From Mya arenaria (lineage: Eukaryota > Mollusca > Bivalvia > Myida > Myidae): a stretch of 64,000 nt of DNA. The stretch spans positions 67,573,594 through 67,637,593 of the forward strand of contig NC_069134.1 of NCBI RefSeq assembly GCF_026914265.1, written 5' to 3'. Shown here piece by piece: positions 22,451 to 35,759 of the stretch. The notes beneath the pieces were generated by a model. It was not told where the DNA came from and searched no databases. It worked only from the letters and a program-made list of their open reading frames with translations. The translations under genes were made by a program, and so were the position numbers. The first letter of the stretch is position 1, and each line of letters begins with the position of its first letter.

Positions 22451-24614
22451 TCCTAATTAATCCCTTCCTCATAAGTGCATTTTAATATTTTAAATATTCA
22501 CCACAAATGTTACTCATTTAAAGTGCTGCTGTTTTGAAAATATTGTGAAGACCTATTTGTTTACATTAATGAGCTGTTCCAATGCATTGCCAGTACAACA
22601 TATATTGATCTTGACCCAGTTTGAGACCTCTGAGTGCATACAGGTGTAAATTCCTAAATCAAGGTTATTGTGCAATATTCAAGGTTTAGGAGATTCATTT
22701 CCTTCTGCATTTATTTTGTACTTGATTACTTTTGTCATTTTTTGGATGTGTTCATTGAAATTAAGAGGTTAAAATTGGAACTATTTCTTTTACCTGTACG
22801 GGACTTGTTTAGATTGAATCATTGAAAATTACTACGCCATTCATACGGCATGTGACTTACATTCTTGTCATGTGATCAGGGATTCTATTTATTGTCGTTG
22901 CTCTCATTGGTTGATTGTGGAGTTTTCCCTCTGTGACATCATTGATATGTACCGTCATGTGACACTATCATGTGATATTCTTACACCGTAGTATAGTTAG
23001 ATAAATACATGTAGTAAAGTTTAGAAAAGTAGTACTTGACATTAGATAAATGTAGATTGATAGTATTTGTGTTTTATAGTTAATTAATCAAAGACTATTG
23101 TAGTATTTAGAAAGACACCGTAGCAATTAGGTGCATAAGTGGCTGTTAAATTAGCCAAATTAATAAGACATTTATTTATTTGAACTTAGAAACATTTTTT
23201 GTACTCAAATGATTTTATTTGAACTTAGAATTTTTTTTTGGTACTATAATGATTTCATTCAAAATAAACATTGTTTTGAGTGAATTGTAGAAATTTATCA
23301 TTGTATTTTAAATAAATTTAAAATACTTTGATGGTACAAATACACAAAGAAAACATGTACATGTACAATTATTAATATTATTATTATAAATAATAATATT
23401 CATAATATTTTATTTGCAAATCACAGTGACAGAAATAAATTTGACTTATATAATTTAATATTCTTTGCGAGGAAAGTGGTAAAATTAAATTGAATATTTA
23501 ACCGGTTATAGATTTGTATGTAATGTGAAAGCTGCTTTTGATGGAAAGAGAAACAAGACAATCTAAAGACTAAATAGTTATGAGTTGTCATGATTTGGTT
23601 TGTTTGAATTAAAGATACACCTTTAGTGTTGAAGTGAATGAAATTAAAGGGACAGTTTAGAATTTCATGTGAATTAAAGGCACAGTATGAACACGTGTGT
23701 GAATTAGAGGGACAGTATTGATCATCCATGTTGAATTAAGTTAAAGGGACAGTATTGAACATTGTGTGAGTTAAAGGGACGGCATGACAGTTCGGGTTGA
23801 ATTGAATTAAAGGGACATTACAAGTTGAAATGCTTGAATGAGTTGTCTGATATGTGCATTGGCATTCACCATTGTGTATTGAAAATATAATAAGAGAACA
23901 CTTATAGTGAAGCAAAGTGGAGTTGAATAGATACCAACTTATGGATGGAATATATGAGTTTGTGATACTTTATGATGATTCGTGTGAAATTGGAAGTCAT
24001 GATATTGTGAAAATATATTATTGATTATTCAGACGCAGTGATTAAGGATTTTGAATCTACTCATTATCACCGGAGTTTGACTGATTGTGTGAAGTGAAAC
24101 TATGGTGTACGTTAGGGACACTTATGAAGTGAATTGTGAATTTCATTTTGGAAACTGAGTTTATTTGAAGTGATTTGTGAAATGAGATCATAGTTGGTGC
24201 AGCAGTTGTGCCGTTTGGATTTATTAGTGTGAATTTTACATTTTTAATTTGTGTTGTGGTGAAAGCATGGTCTTGTGTTGAAGACTTAGTGATGAGAAGT
24301 GGTACCTATTGTGATTTGAAATAATTGTATGGTGCTACATATGGAACATAATTCATTAAGTATTGATTGATCAAGTGAATTATTTGATCTTTGGGTGATG
24401 AATTAAGTGCTAAACATGCAAATATTGTGATTATTTGTAGTGAAAAGTGACAAGTGAACACTTGTGTGTGAACATAGTTGAATTATGGAAGTGATTTGTG
24501 TGCTTAAAAGAACATTTTGACACTGGGACATTGTAACTTTAGTGTTAAACAGTGATAAGTGATACTTGTGATTAAGCTTTGTGAATGTTAGTGCATTAGT
24601 GAACTTAGTTCAGA
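22451..24614. other. Non-coding leader ahead of the gypsy-type copy
   Basis: No gene seen. AT-rich, with a palindromic ATTATTAATATT patch near 23370-23410. At 23600-23820 there are five to six loose repeats around GAATTAAAGGGACAGTATTG. From 23880 to 24600 the sequence is rich in GTGAA words and continues to the gag start. Confidence 0.6.
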
Positions 24615-27600
24615 ATGGCAGAATTTGTTGATGAAGACAGCGATATGGAGTGGGAGCATGAGACCTACCTGTACCCGCCATTATCCACATTCAGCGGAAA
24701 TGAGTCGGACAGTGATGTCAATTGGGATACATTTAAATTTGAAGTTGAGATGTTGGTGGAAAGTAATGCCTATAGTGAAAATGAAATACTTATGAGTATA
24801 CGGAAATCATTGAAAGGCGAGGCATTTGATATAATGAGATTTCTGGGTGTGAATGCAACTGTTAAAGAAGTTTTGGTGAGGTTAGACAGTAACTATGGAA
24901 GTTTGGAAAGCCAAGTAGTGGTATTAAGAGATTTTTACTCATTGGATCAGGGTGCAGAAGAATCAGTGTCTAGGTTTTGCGCAAGAGCTGAGTATTTGTT
25001 TTATAAGGCAATAAAACTTGATGGTTTGAAACAAAGTGATACTGAAATTTTGAAAAGAACTGTGCATAAAGGTTTAAAAAGAGATATTAGGCATCTTTCA
25101 TTCTACAAGCTGGACACTGTACAAGATTATGATACATTTGTTTTAGAGTTAAGACGTCTTGAGCTGGACTTAGAAAGAGATAAGAAAGTGGAAACGGAAT
25201 CAAACATATATAGTAACTCGGCACAAGAAGTTGATAGTGAACCTGAAGTGAATGAATTAGTTAAAAATTTATATCATAGAATTGAAATTTTAGAAAAGGA
25301 GAGAGAAAGTGGCTATTCAGCAAATACTTACAGTTTTGGAAGAAATTATAGAAGATACAAACCCCATTATGATAGAAGAAGGCCACAGTTTTACCCAAGA
25401 AGGCCAACATATACTCATTCATTTGCGCCTGCCTGTTACCAATGCAATAAAAAGGGCCACATTGCAAAGGACTGCCCGATAATAGTGTCCAAGCCCATAG
25501 TAAAAAATCTGAACAAGACGAAGAGGGATACGCAGCTAGTAGGAGACACGAATGAAACAGATGTAAAAGTAAATGGCATAACAGCTAAAGCACTTATTGA
25601 CACTGGAAGCTGCGTGAGTGTTATGTCGAAGGCATTTTATGACAGTCATCTCAGCCACATTATAATTGAGCCAGTGAATGAGGTTTTGAACGTGGAATGT
25701 GCCAATGGTGAGAACTTGCCGTATGAGGGCTGCATTGAAGTGCAGTTAGATGCTGGACAAGGACTACAGTCAGCAGAGACACAGCCTTGTTTATTTCTTG
25801 TCAGTAAAAATACTCAGTACTCTGACAAAACTCCACTGATACTTGGAACTAACATCCTCAACATACTTCTGGAAGGATGCAAGTTAAATTTTGGCGAACA
25901 ATTCTTACAAAAGGCCAAGCTTCATATGCCATGGTATTTATCCTTCAGATGTATAGTTATCAGAGAACGGGAGCTGAAACGAAGGAAAAATCGTATAGCT
26001 GTCATCAGATCTGTCAACAAGAGAGTTATATTGAAGCCAAATGAGAGCCTTGACATTGAGTGTTACACAGACAAGGAATTGGAATATCATAACACTACTG
26101 CTCTTATTCATGAAGCTGATAATACCTACCTGCCTGACTTTGTGGACATTACACCTGGAATAATACACTACGAATTTAAGAAGAATAAGCCAGTAACAGT
26201 AAACATTTCAAACCTCACCACCAACACCGTATCCATCGCTCCAAGATCTATAATTTGTGAACTTCAACCAGTTACAATTGATAATGATGTGCTAAATCAT
26301 ATTGAGAATCAGTCAGTGAAGGACGTGTTAAAAGAAGTTCATATAGACGAGAACATGAAGCTTAATGCAGAACAGAAAAGACAGATTGACGAATTACTAG
26401 AGAAACACCGCGACATTTTTTCAACTGGAGACACTGACATTGGCGTGTGTGACATGATGAAACACCGCATAGATTTTCTCCCAGGGTTCGAAACACCATT
26501 TAAACAACGCCATAGACGTATACCACCAGATATGATCAACGAGGTTAGACTACACATAGAACAGCTTCTGGCTGCAGGCATTATACAGAAGTCAAGGTCG
26601 CCATGGGCTTCTAATGTAGTTCTTGTGCGGAAAAAGAATGGCAAGCTGCGTATGTGTGTTGACTATAGGCAACTGAACAACCGATCAGTCAAAGATGCTT
26701 ACGCACTGCCACGCATCGAAGAAGTTTTTGACATCCTTCATGGCAGCCGGTTCTTTTCAACGATCGACATGAAGGCCGGCTATCATCAGGTCGAGATCGA
26801 AGAAGGTCACAAAGAACGCACAGCATTCACCGTAGGACCACTGGGCTTCTACGAATATATTAAAATGCCGTTTGGTATGTCAAACAGTCCAGCAACTTAT
26901 CAGCGGCTGATGGAGGAGTGTCTTGGACCCCTGAACATGACCATCTGCGTGATATATCTGGACGACCTGATCATATTTTCTGATACTTACGAGGAACATC
27001 TGAAACGACTTGACATAGTGTTAACAAGGCTCAAGGAATGCGGGCTGAAGTTATCACCAGAAAAGTGTTTCTTTATTCAGGAGAAGGTACATTTTCTTGG
27101 CCACGTAGTCAGTGAAGAAGGCATTGAGACAGATCCCGCCAAGATACAGAAGGTGCGTGACTGGCCAGTACCCAATAATGCAGACGAACTTCGCTCGTTC
27201 CTTGCCTTCGCTGGGTATTACAGGCGGTTCGTGAAGGATTTCAGCAAGGTTGTACGACCACTATCCGATCTCCTTCCGGGCACTGCGACCAAAAAGTCTA
27301 AACGCAACAAAAGCAGGAAACCTGAAAAGGAATGGCAATGGACTTCAACAGAACAGGAAGTATTTGAACACCTGAAAGAAATACTTACCCATCCACCGAT
27401 CCTTGCATACCCTGATTTCACCAAACCCTTTGAAGTACACACTGATGCTTCGTTCAAAGGACTAGGAGCAATATTGTGTCAAGAACAGGACAAACAGAAA
27501 AGAGTCATAGCCTATGCAAGTAGATCTTTAACCAAATCAGAGAAGAACTATCCGGCTCACAAATTGGAATTTTTGGCACTAAAATGGGCACTTACTGAAA

Positions 27601-27770
27601 AATTCTCCGATTACCTGAAAATAAAACCCTTTACAGTACTTACAGATAACAATCCTCTTACTTATATACTTACCTCTGCGAAACTTGATGCTACTGGACA
27701 GCGATGGGCATCTGCACTTGCACAATACAATTTCGAAATCACAATTAAATATGAAATTAACAGTAAGTAG
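24615..27770 (+). mobile_element. Ty3/gypsy-type retroelement, gag-pol portion (fossil)
   Basis: Old LTR-retroelement copy, Ty3/gypsy-like. Parts in order, with rough residue positions in the reading frame: gag-like capsid region (about 15-205), a CCHC zinc knuckle CYQCNKKGHIAKDC (about 274), a retroviral-type aspartic protease core LIDTGSCVSV (about 329), reverse transcriptase (about 620-860) with the catalytic YLDD near base 26955, and RNase H (about 925-1045) beginning HTDASFKG. No integrase domain and no LTR pair were recognised, so the copy is judged incomplete; the part present is open and fairly well preserved. A purine-rich GGGCAGGGG followed by TGTATGTAGCCC near 27980 could mark a 3' LTR start, but no second copy was found. 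It lies between the two 1.9-kb direct repeats, downstream of the MULE gene. Confidence 0.9.
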
Positions 27771-28861
27771 TATATTTGAAATGCTAAAATTTGATTTTGT
27801 GTGTGCAAATTTTAAATTTGTTTGACATATATTCGTGTGATTATAAGGTCATAGTTTTAAGAGACGTAATACAGTTTTATACTAGAGTAGTTATAAGCTA
27901 GTTCTGATTTCAATCTTGTTGGAAGTTGTTGTAGAGGTTGTTTACACGTTGTGTAGAAAAATGACGAGACGTCATTTCTTAGGGCAGGGGTGTATGTAGC
28001 CCTGTGGATATTTCAGCGTTTAGTAAAAAGTGTTGTCTGCTCCAGTTCTCATATTTTGTGTTGACTGCTACCTTTCCCCCCTGATATTTGAGGTTTTTGT
28101 GAGAATAGCAATCTGCCAGGATTGCAGCTTTTGGCGCACTTTTAGAGCCTTATTATTTTAACTAGTTCCTGGAAGTATTTCCATGTTTGGTATGTATTAA
28201 ATGAATTCAAGAGTGTTATTCTTTTAATTGCAATATGTTGTATTGGCTGTGCATTCTGTATTTTTGGAAGGTTTGGTAAATTCAGTTCTATCACAGTATT
28301 TCAAGATAGCAGCCCTTTTAAGTAACCCTTTGCATGTGTTTCACTGTGTTCATAATTGTTTACAGTAGTAACCACAGTGACCAGATTAACAGACATCATG
28401 GGTGAGAGATGAGAGACATGTATACAGTGAGAACACTCAGTTCCATAAACTTGTAAGTATATCTGTAGTTGTTGATGTCATACATGTTTTATTGTTGTTG
28501 CCATTACTGTATTATCTTTGTAAGAAATGTTATTTATCTCATTAGTCGTTTGTTAAAACGGGCCACTAAGCACATGATTATTGTATGAGATAAACCTTTT
28601 CTTTAACCTTTTGTAATAACTAAATGTGATGATGCATTTAACTGATTACTGTTCATATTATATTTCAGTGTGTTACTTCGTGCTTCGTGCTTCATGTTGA
28701 TTCATGATTTATCTGTATAGAAACGAAGAGAGTAAACTATGGAAAACAGCTTTTGTTAGTTATACACACTAGGACATAAAACGAACCTCGACCGGCTTGG
28801 TCTTATACTCACTATAACTATATGACCTTAATAAAGGTCAGGGTAAAGGCCAGACCATTAT
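27771..28861. other. Non-coding region after the gypsy-type copy
   Basis: No gene seen. It may hold a solo or partial LTR starting near 27990, on the strength of the polypurine-like tract alone. Words TTCGTGCTTCGTGCTTCATG near 28677-28697 form a minor local repeat. Confidence 0.45.
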
Positions 28862-30752
28862 ACTATTATTACAATTCTTGTTGTGTGTTTTTTGGTTAAC
28901 TGATTCTTATGAAACGTACACGGTTTATGTAGTAAAAAGTGTGCTCTTTCCTCGCCGATACACACCTGTTGTTTAGTGGTTACGGACACTACATATTGGA
29001 CAGATCTCAGGGCATACTTTTTAAGTTTTAAGTGGTTGTTATTGTTTTGAATTTATTATATGAATTTCACTTACAAAAATACGTACAACACTTACAATGG
29101 TCACAATCCTAAGCATAAATTTCTTTATGATTTTTTTCTACTGTTTATTCTCGTTGGAAGTTATTATATTCTCTTTAAAGCAAAACAAAACCGCGAAGTG
29201 AAAGAAACAAACATGTCCGTTGATCATTTCTTTAAATATTTAAATTTGTTTTATAAATTATAAGGTAACAGTCTCTTTAAAAACAAAATTGTTCGGATAG
29301 TATTGCAAGCAAGTTAGCTACTTTCAGGCACATATTACATTTCTCTAATGTTTAATTTATCAGTTGGTTTCAGTTGATACCAATACAAATATAAACACTC
29401 TTTGTGTATTTCAATACAATTTTTACATCTATGCTAAACCACGAAATACCTTTCCGCAAGTAAAGACACATTTCCCACCGCATCCAGTGGTGAACATGAC
29501 TTTGAATTATGTTATGGTTTAACTATCGTTTTATATTAACTATAAAATATTTAAATTGCGGATTTATATGTTTCTGTTTATTTGATAATAAAATAATACA
29601 TATTGACTATCATTTGGTGTTGTTTATTCCTTTTCCTTTATTAATCGTTAAGAGAGCTAGCGCACTCATCTAACATAGAAGAGCTTAGAATAATTATAAA
29701 TGCTTAAAGTATTCATATTCAGCTGAAGATTTGTGCGTCTCGTAGACGATATCAGTTTTACATATTTTACACACAGCCACGAGAGTGTTAATGTCTTTGC
29801 CATTCTCGCAGCGAAAATCGAAAACTGGTCATACTAGTTCAGGGATTCCAGTGCTGTGTGTTGTCTTTGATTGGCATACGCACGACAAACATGTCTAGAC
29901 ACGTAAAGTAATAGCGAAATCACACGCTACACAAATCTAAAACCCGACTCGACCCGGTATTGTCTACTGGAACTCTGTCCCAGACTTCCTGGTATTAAAT
30001 AGAATAAACCAAAAGTTGTTCACAACTCATTACTAGACGGGTCAATGTCAATAACATATCGTGACGTTCACTGCATATCATTGCGTCATATACGTACATA
30101 GCGTAACTTCGTGATGGGTGCGTGTATTTGGGATCTGATTTTAATAAGATTGAAGACGTGATGGACATCTTATTTGAAAATACATCTTGACAAGTTGACA
30201 GACGTTAGCTACTTACTGTTTTGTATAAATGTTTGGAAAGGAGTCTAAAAGTAATAACGCCCATCGCCATGTTCCACTTCCACCAGTGATTTTGGTAACT
30301 GTGTTGTGTAAAGTTAAATCTAGCCATTCTCTGCAAACGCTGACACATGCAGAGAACTGTTGGTTGTTTAAGTCATTTGCATTGTTAAAGGTCTATACCT
30401 AAATGATACGATTTGAACATTTCTAGTACAGTAATTGTTTATGATAATGTGCATCCATATTATAAAGTTTACGAGAAATCATATGTGAACATTGATACTC
30501 GCCGAACCAACCCGACTCGAAGAAGAATACAAAAGCCGACCCGTCCAAAAAATTAGACCCTTTGCAGCTAGTATTAAGCTTGAAATGAAGAAATACATTT
30601 ACCTTATTTCATTAATAATTTGTCAACGTTGCTTGCTATTATGCAAGTTAGCATTTATATATTGGAGGGAATGCTACTATTATATTTATATGAAATACAA
30701 TAGTCATAATGTTTTTTTTTTATTTTTCCAGATAATACAGAGGGAAATGTGA
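28862..30752. repeat. 1.9-kb direct repeat, right copy
   Basis: Second copy of 18481-20407. It ends at GAGGGAAATGTGA, then runs into sequence leading to a LINE scrap instead of the MULE gene. The 67-codon frame of the left copy recurs at 29060-29263 with one amino-acid change. Confidence 0.93.
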
Positions 30753-30833
30753 TGCTTCTGACATTAAATTTAATATGCATCAAAATATTAATGCCGGGCT
30801 AACATTGGACTAATTAACAATATTCCTTATTAT

Positions 30834-31050
30834 GTTTGCTGATGATGCTGTTCTATCAAGTGAGACCGCCGAGGGACTAGACAAACACTTAGACTGTATA
30901 AGGGATTACTGTGATCGATGGCAAATGGAAGTGAATGTGGACAATACGAAATAATGATTTTCAAACGAGGTGGTCGAGGAAGGATAAACGATGTATTCAT
31001 GTTTAATGGATGGCAGCGATGCAAAAGCCGATTGAAGGACCAAAATTTTA
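30834..31050 (+). mobile_element. LINE reverse-transcriptase fragment
   Basis: One frame reads LIMFADDAVLSSETAEGLD and continues HLDCIRDYCDRWQMEVNVDN to a stop; the FADD box and the CxxWxxxVNxDKTK-like line are typical of non-LTR reverse transcriptases. After a one-base frame change the next frame continues MIFKRGGRG, as expected of the family. Only about 70 residues of the palm region remain, so it is a dead fragment of a LINE. The clade cannot be fixed from this. Confidence 0.82.
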
Positions 31051-31079
31051 TTTTGTTTAAAAACATCTATTTAGTTTTG

Positions 31080-32630
31080 AAATTCAATATTTAACAAGCA
31101 TGATTCATAAATCTGTTGCAACATCAAATCTACGAGTTGAGCAATTTTTACGAAAGAATATTTTATCGGATTTTCAATAAAAAAGTAATTACGTTTTCAC
31201 GAACTATAGGTCCATGACGTTATCCCGGAAATGTCTTAATACAAAAAGAATATGTTTATGAATCAAATTGATCGGAACTGCCCACTAAACACTGTCTTGG
31301 GGCTTTGTGTTGATTGCAACTATTTAAAAAAAGAAGATATATATGCATTTTTTGAAACCCGGAAAAAAGGATTCACTACTTTTCATTATTTTTCTGAATA
31401 ACTTTCTTATTTGACAAGATATCATCAAGAACTCTCAAGACATTGTGAATAGGTAGTCTTGGTCATTTTGACATAACAACAAAGTGATAATATCGACAGA
31501 CTTTTCCGAAATAATGTGAATGCTTTTAGGCCCAAAATCTGATAAAATCTTTTTTTGTAAAATTTGTTTAACTCATTACTACCCCAAAACATGTCATCAA
31601 GAATAAATGTTTCACTACCCAAAAAGATCGTTCCTCAAAACTAAATAAAACTTTTTAAACGTTTTAGTTTTTGTCCTTCCCCACCCACTTTTGGATTGTG
31701 GCCAGTCCGTAAAGGCAAACATTTTGAAGCTGTGAAAAGATTTTGCTGTAAAGATTTGTTTTAAGTTCAAAAGGTTGTTTTCGCAAATGTTTAGACGATT
31801 TAACTATAAAATCAGTATTGTCACTTTTGGAAGGTATTACATAGCGAAGGTGTATACCAGCAAATATACCATTTGATTTATTTGACGCATGTGTATTCCT
31901 TGTGCTCGAATTTTGCTCAGAGTTATGGGTTTTTTTATCTGAAAGTCTGTTCCAGAAATCTGAAAGTCTGTCTACAAAAAAGAAACTGGACGCTATCCAT
32001 TTATGATAAACAGAAAAGTGAAAATAGTCAAATATTGGTTTAAAATAATGAATAGATCTAATTCAAATCGTACATTGTATGAGGCTAACCGTATGCTTTT
32101 AGACGAATGTGAAAAAGGTCATGTAATTTGGTTACCAACTTGAAACTGTTCTGCAATGGCTGGTTTCAATGAGGTTTGGTTGTAAAGAGACTCAGTGATT
32201 AATATACCATGTTTATAAGTTATTTCAGCATCAAATTAAGACTGAAAGATACTAATATAACATAATGGAATAAAGATGTACATAGCTCAACAAATCTACC
32301 TCTATTTCGTGCAATCAAATCCACCATTGAAATGTCTTGCTACGTGCTATCTGTACATTGTTGACAATGTGAAAACACAGTCATGCCTTTAGCAAATTAA
32401 AGATACAGTAACCTCACATAGGCTTAAATCGAATAAGGCCGTTAAAGGAACATTCCCGGTCATGAAAGGAGATATGATTTATGTTCAATGAATAACATTG
32501 AAGATGAAAATCATTTTGTACTAATGTGTGATAGATATAAACAATCAAGATATCATTATATACCTAGTTATTCTCATACCCGACCGAGTTTGTTAAAATT
32601 ATAACTTTTCTTAACTCTTAATTGAAGTCA
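31080..32630. other. No feature recognised
   Basis: AT-rich intergenic sequence without long repeats or coding exons that could be supported. Confidence 0.45.
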
Positions 32631-32639
32631 TTCTGATGC

Positions 32640-32900
32640 ATCAGTCAATTGTAAACACGGCAACCCCATGTACTGGGTATACCGGGGATAGCCGGGCAAA
32701 TGTGCCGTGTTTTTACCTTTCAGGTGGCCTCGCAGTGCCGGGTGAATGCGGTGTTTTTTCCTCGCACCAAAATTAGCGGGGAATGGGCCTTGCCTAGGGT
32801 ACCTGGTGTGTGTTGGCATTTGACGGGGATTTTACCAGCAGAAAGTCAAAGTCCCCGCTATTTCCCGGATGTCGGGGGCCGTGGTTTCCATTGACTGGTG
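32640..32900. other. GC-rich island of unknown origin
   Basis: A 260-bp block that is clearly richer in G and C than the AT-rich sequence on both sides. It has CCGGGCAAATGTGCCG, a GCCTCGCAGTGCCGGG line, GTCCCCGCTATTTCCCGG and GTCGGGGGCC. Both strands carry a 60-odd-codon open frame but no motif was recognised. It may be a fragment of a dispersed element. Confidence 0.5.
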
Positions 32901-35428
32901 CACTACATTTCTATATTAACTATAAAGGCAAATCAGATAAGAGACTATGTAATGAACATTACAGCTAACTTAAACTGGTAGTTATTACTCTCTTGTTGTT
33001 TTTGTTTTTAAACATGTTAATTAATCAATACCGCTGTGCATGCTATGAAGATTGTTTTGATGATCATAAACTGTATATGCTTGTAGGTAAATAAATAAAT
33101 GTTCTGTATGTTCTGTTCTACTTCATTGATACGATTTCCTTATAAATTGTATATGCCTGTCGATATGTAAATGTATAATTCAAATACAAACATAATTAAA
33201 GTGGGTTAATTATTAGTGGTTTTTTTATTATATAGAGCCTTCACATTTTTTTAGCATATACGAAACTATCGATATTCAATTTAAACAATTTACACACATA
33301 ATTATTCACAATTTTTTTTTTTATCTGATATGCACAGATAACTTAAAAGTATTTGATGGGGAATTTATTTCTAGAACAATTAGGAAAAACATACACAAAT
33401 GCAACAGCATAACGTTAGCATTTAGCATATGTTTGTGTAAAATTAACTTTACAACTCTGATAGTTGGAATCCTGAAACTACCACTCAAATGGAAAAAACA
33501 AAAATGATATATCAGCTGGTAGTATAAACACTGCTGTAATGGATGAAATTATGTTACAAAATAATGCATTACGTTCGGCTTTAAAAGGGTTTCATATATT
33601 TCGTTTTACCCTCGAAGCGAGTGTGTAGTCTGCAACCAAATATGGCTGACAAAATTGTCATAATATATTTTTTGGTTTATCAATTTGGTGGGGTGCAGTG
33701 GTTTGGGGGAACCATTAAATATCAACAAAGGCAAAGGGACATTAGCGTAGTTAAAATTGTTCTTATCAAAATTAAGTAGTTTCCCTATATTTTCAGCAAA
33801 TCAGGGGCGGTTATTTTCTAAAATGTTCAGTTTCTTATTTGTGAAGAATCGTCACTACTTGCTGAAGACGACTCCTCAAGATCTAGTATTTAGCTGTAAC
33901 TACGCATGCGCATAAAGCAACGCACATTGTTTGCATAATTATGCTTAGTTGCGAGTTCAGTGTCAACGCTGATTTAAATGACGTCACAATATTTTGCAGT
34001 TATTGACAGTTTTTTTTTGACAGACGAACGGCTTAATTTTAAAGCTGATTCAATTTGGGAGGGACTTACACTTATTCGGTTAGAGTTTATTCAGTAATTT
34101 CTTCGTGAATAAAAAAACAACAACGTCGCTTCGCTGCGGTCCGCTCCCTTAGGTTACATATTTACGAAAAAGCAATCTTAATACACTCTGGACTATCTTA
34201 GGTAGACAAGTTGATACGCTTGCTGATTAAGATACAGTGGAAACTATAGGGCCGACACCCTACACTGACCAAAGCGTTATATAAATGACGCTCAGCGAGA
34301 GACACACAACAACACTAACACCAGACATAGATGAGAGAAATATTAAAATATTGTCATCACTAAGTGTCGGGTCAACTGCTTACTGCTTACTGCGTTGGAT
34401 CGCTTAGTATTAACATGAGTCACTTGGGTTACCTTGAATATACAGCCTAACAATTGTGCCCAGAGCTCGATCGGATTCATGGTCACCTTTAAGTAAATGA
34501 TGTATAAAGCAATCTTATAAGTATAACATGAAAATCAATTTAACCCAAATAATAGACTTTTATACTTCAAGGAACGAGCTTGGGGGAACATTACAGCTTG
34601 GTGGAAGAATTGATCATGTACGTATCCGCAGTCCGAGATATTATCTCCGCGAAATGAGATTAATGGTAGGTTTTTTACCTACTGTCTACTGTATATTAGA
34701 TACAGAGGATATTGGTTGATTTCAGTGTAAGATCGTATTTTATTTCACGAGTGTCTTAGAAAAACGTATTTTCACAAGTGTAAATAATTAAAATAAATCG
34801 TCTCAGCCTGCTTCTCAAAAGAAAGTCGTCGCCCCCATGTCAAGAGTAAATTGAACACTGCTCCAGTCAATAACGTGGTGACATAGTTGCCACAGCAATA
34901 TCCGACCTCAACGGGATATTTCCTGTGACAAGACCTAATACAATAATTAATGATATACTTGTCAAAGAAAATCAAGACATCCAACAAGTGGACGTTTCCA
35001 ATTGATCTTCTATACTGTGTCCGCTAAGGAGAATATTACGATACCATGAAGGCAATGCCCAGTAAACAGTCAAGGCAGAGATAGGCGGTTAGAATTGGAG
35101 ACAGGGGGACGCGTATATTGAGAGATGTGCGCACAGCCTAGAATCGATACTGAGATTATTCTCTACTTGTATGACTCCAATGAAGAATATTTCACTGTTT
35201 TGAAACTGCCATTTTCTTCCATGTGTTTTCTTGCGTGTCTGATGTGAGACTAGAGTCCTCCGGTCATCATTTTTATTGGAAAATATGGATATATGAAACA
35301 GCGGCTGTAGAGATTTTTCATGGTTCCAATAACTGCTGTTTGTGATACAACGACTCATTTGGATCTATTTTGAAAGTATGGTCTGTTTGAACAGTGTTTA
35401 CAATCCGAAGGAAATTTGAGATTTGAAA
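32901..35428. other. Intergenic and presumed 5' region of the Kv gene
   Basis: Mostly unique AT-rich sequence. No upstream coding exon could be supported. The 5' UTR of the Kv gene presumably lies in the right part, but its start was not located. Confidence 0.4.
33896..33990. promoter_or_regulatory. Promoter-like motif cluster (NRF-1-like, octamer-like, CRE)
   Basis: ACGCATGCGCATA at 33902-33914 resembles an NRF-1 site. TTTGCATAAT at about 33930 resembles an octamer, and TGACGTCA at 33979-33986 is a perfect cAMP-response element. They lie about 1.45 kb upstream of the Kv start codon. Motif matches only; a promoter here is an inference. Confidence 0.35.
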
Positions 35429-35759
35429 ATGCTTAGTGCCAATGGTAGATTACGACCCGAGATTTCCATTGAGAGCGAGAATGACAGGAGGGTACCCGTC
35501 AATGATGAGGACGAATACATTACACTGGAGCAGGTTAACAGGAAGCTACTGGAGACCCAGCTGTCAGACGAGGAGCGGATCGTCCTAAACGTGGGAGGAG
35601 TGAGACACGAGACCCACATCAGCACGTTGCGCAACGTGCCATACACGAGGCTGTGTAACCTGGCCGAGCAACATGTCGTCTCATCAGACCCCAAAGACGT
35701 TTACTTTTTCGACAGACATCCGGCAGTTTTCAACTCAATCATTGACTTTTACAGGACAG
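35429..35759 (+). CDS. Kv channel coding exon 1
   Basis: 110 codons plus one base. It encodes the N-terminus and the first two-thirds of the T1 domain, up to FNSIIDFYRT. The start is the first ATG in frame, at 35429. The donor is G|GTAATT at 35760. Confidence 0.92.

Noticed and set aside
18481-30752. A single LTR retroelement with 1.9-kb LTRs
   Set aside because: The repeats do not begin TG or end CA, no flanking target duplication or primer-binding site was seen, and a DNA-transposon gene lies inside. Left as a nest of uncertain origin.
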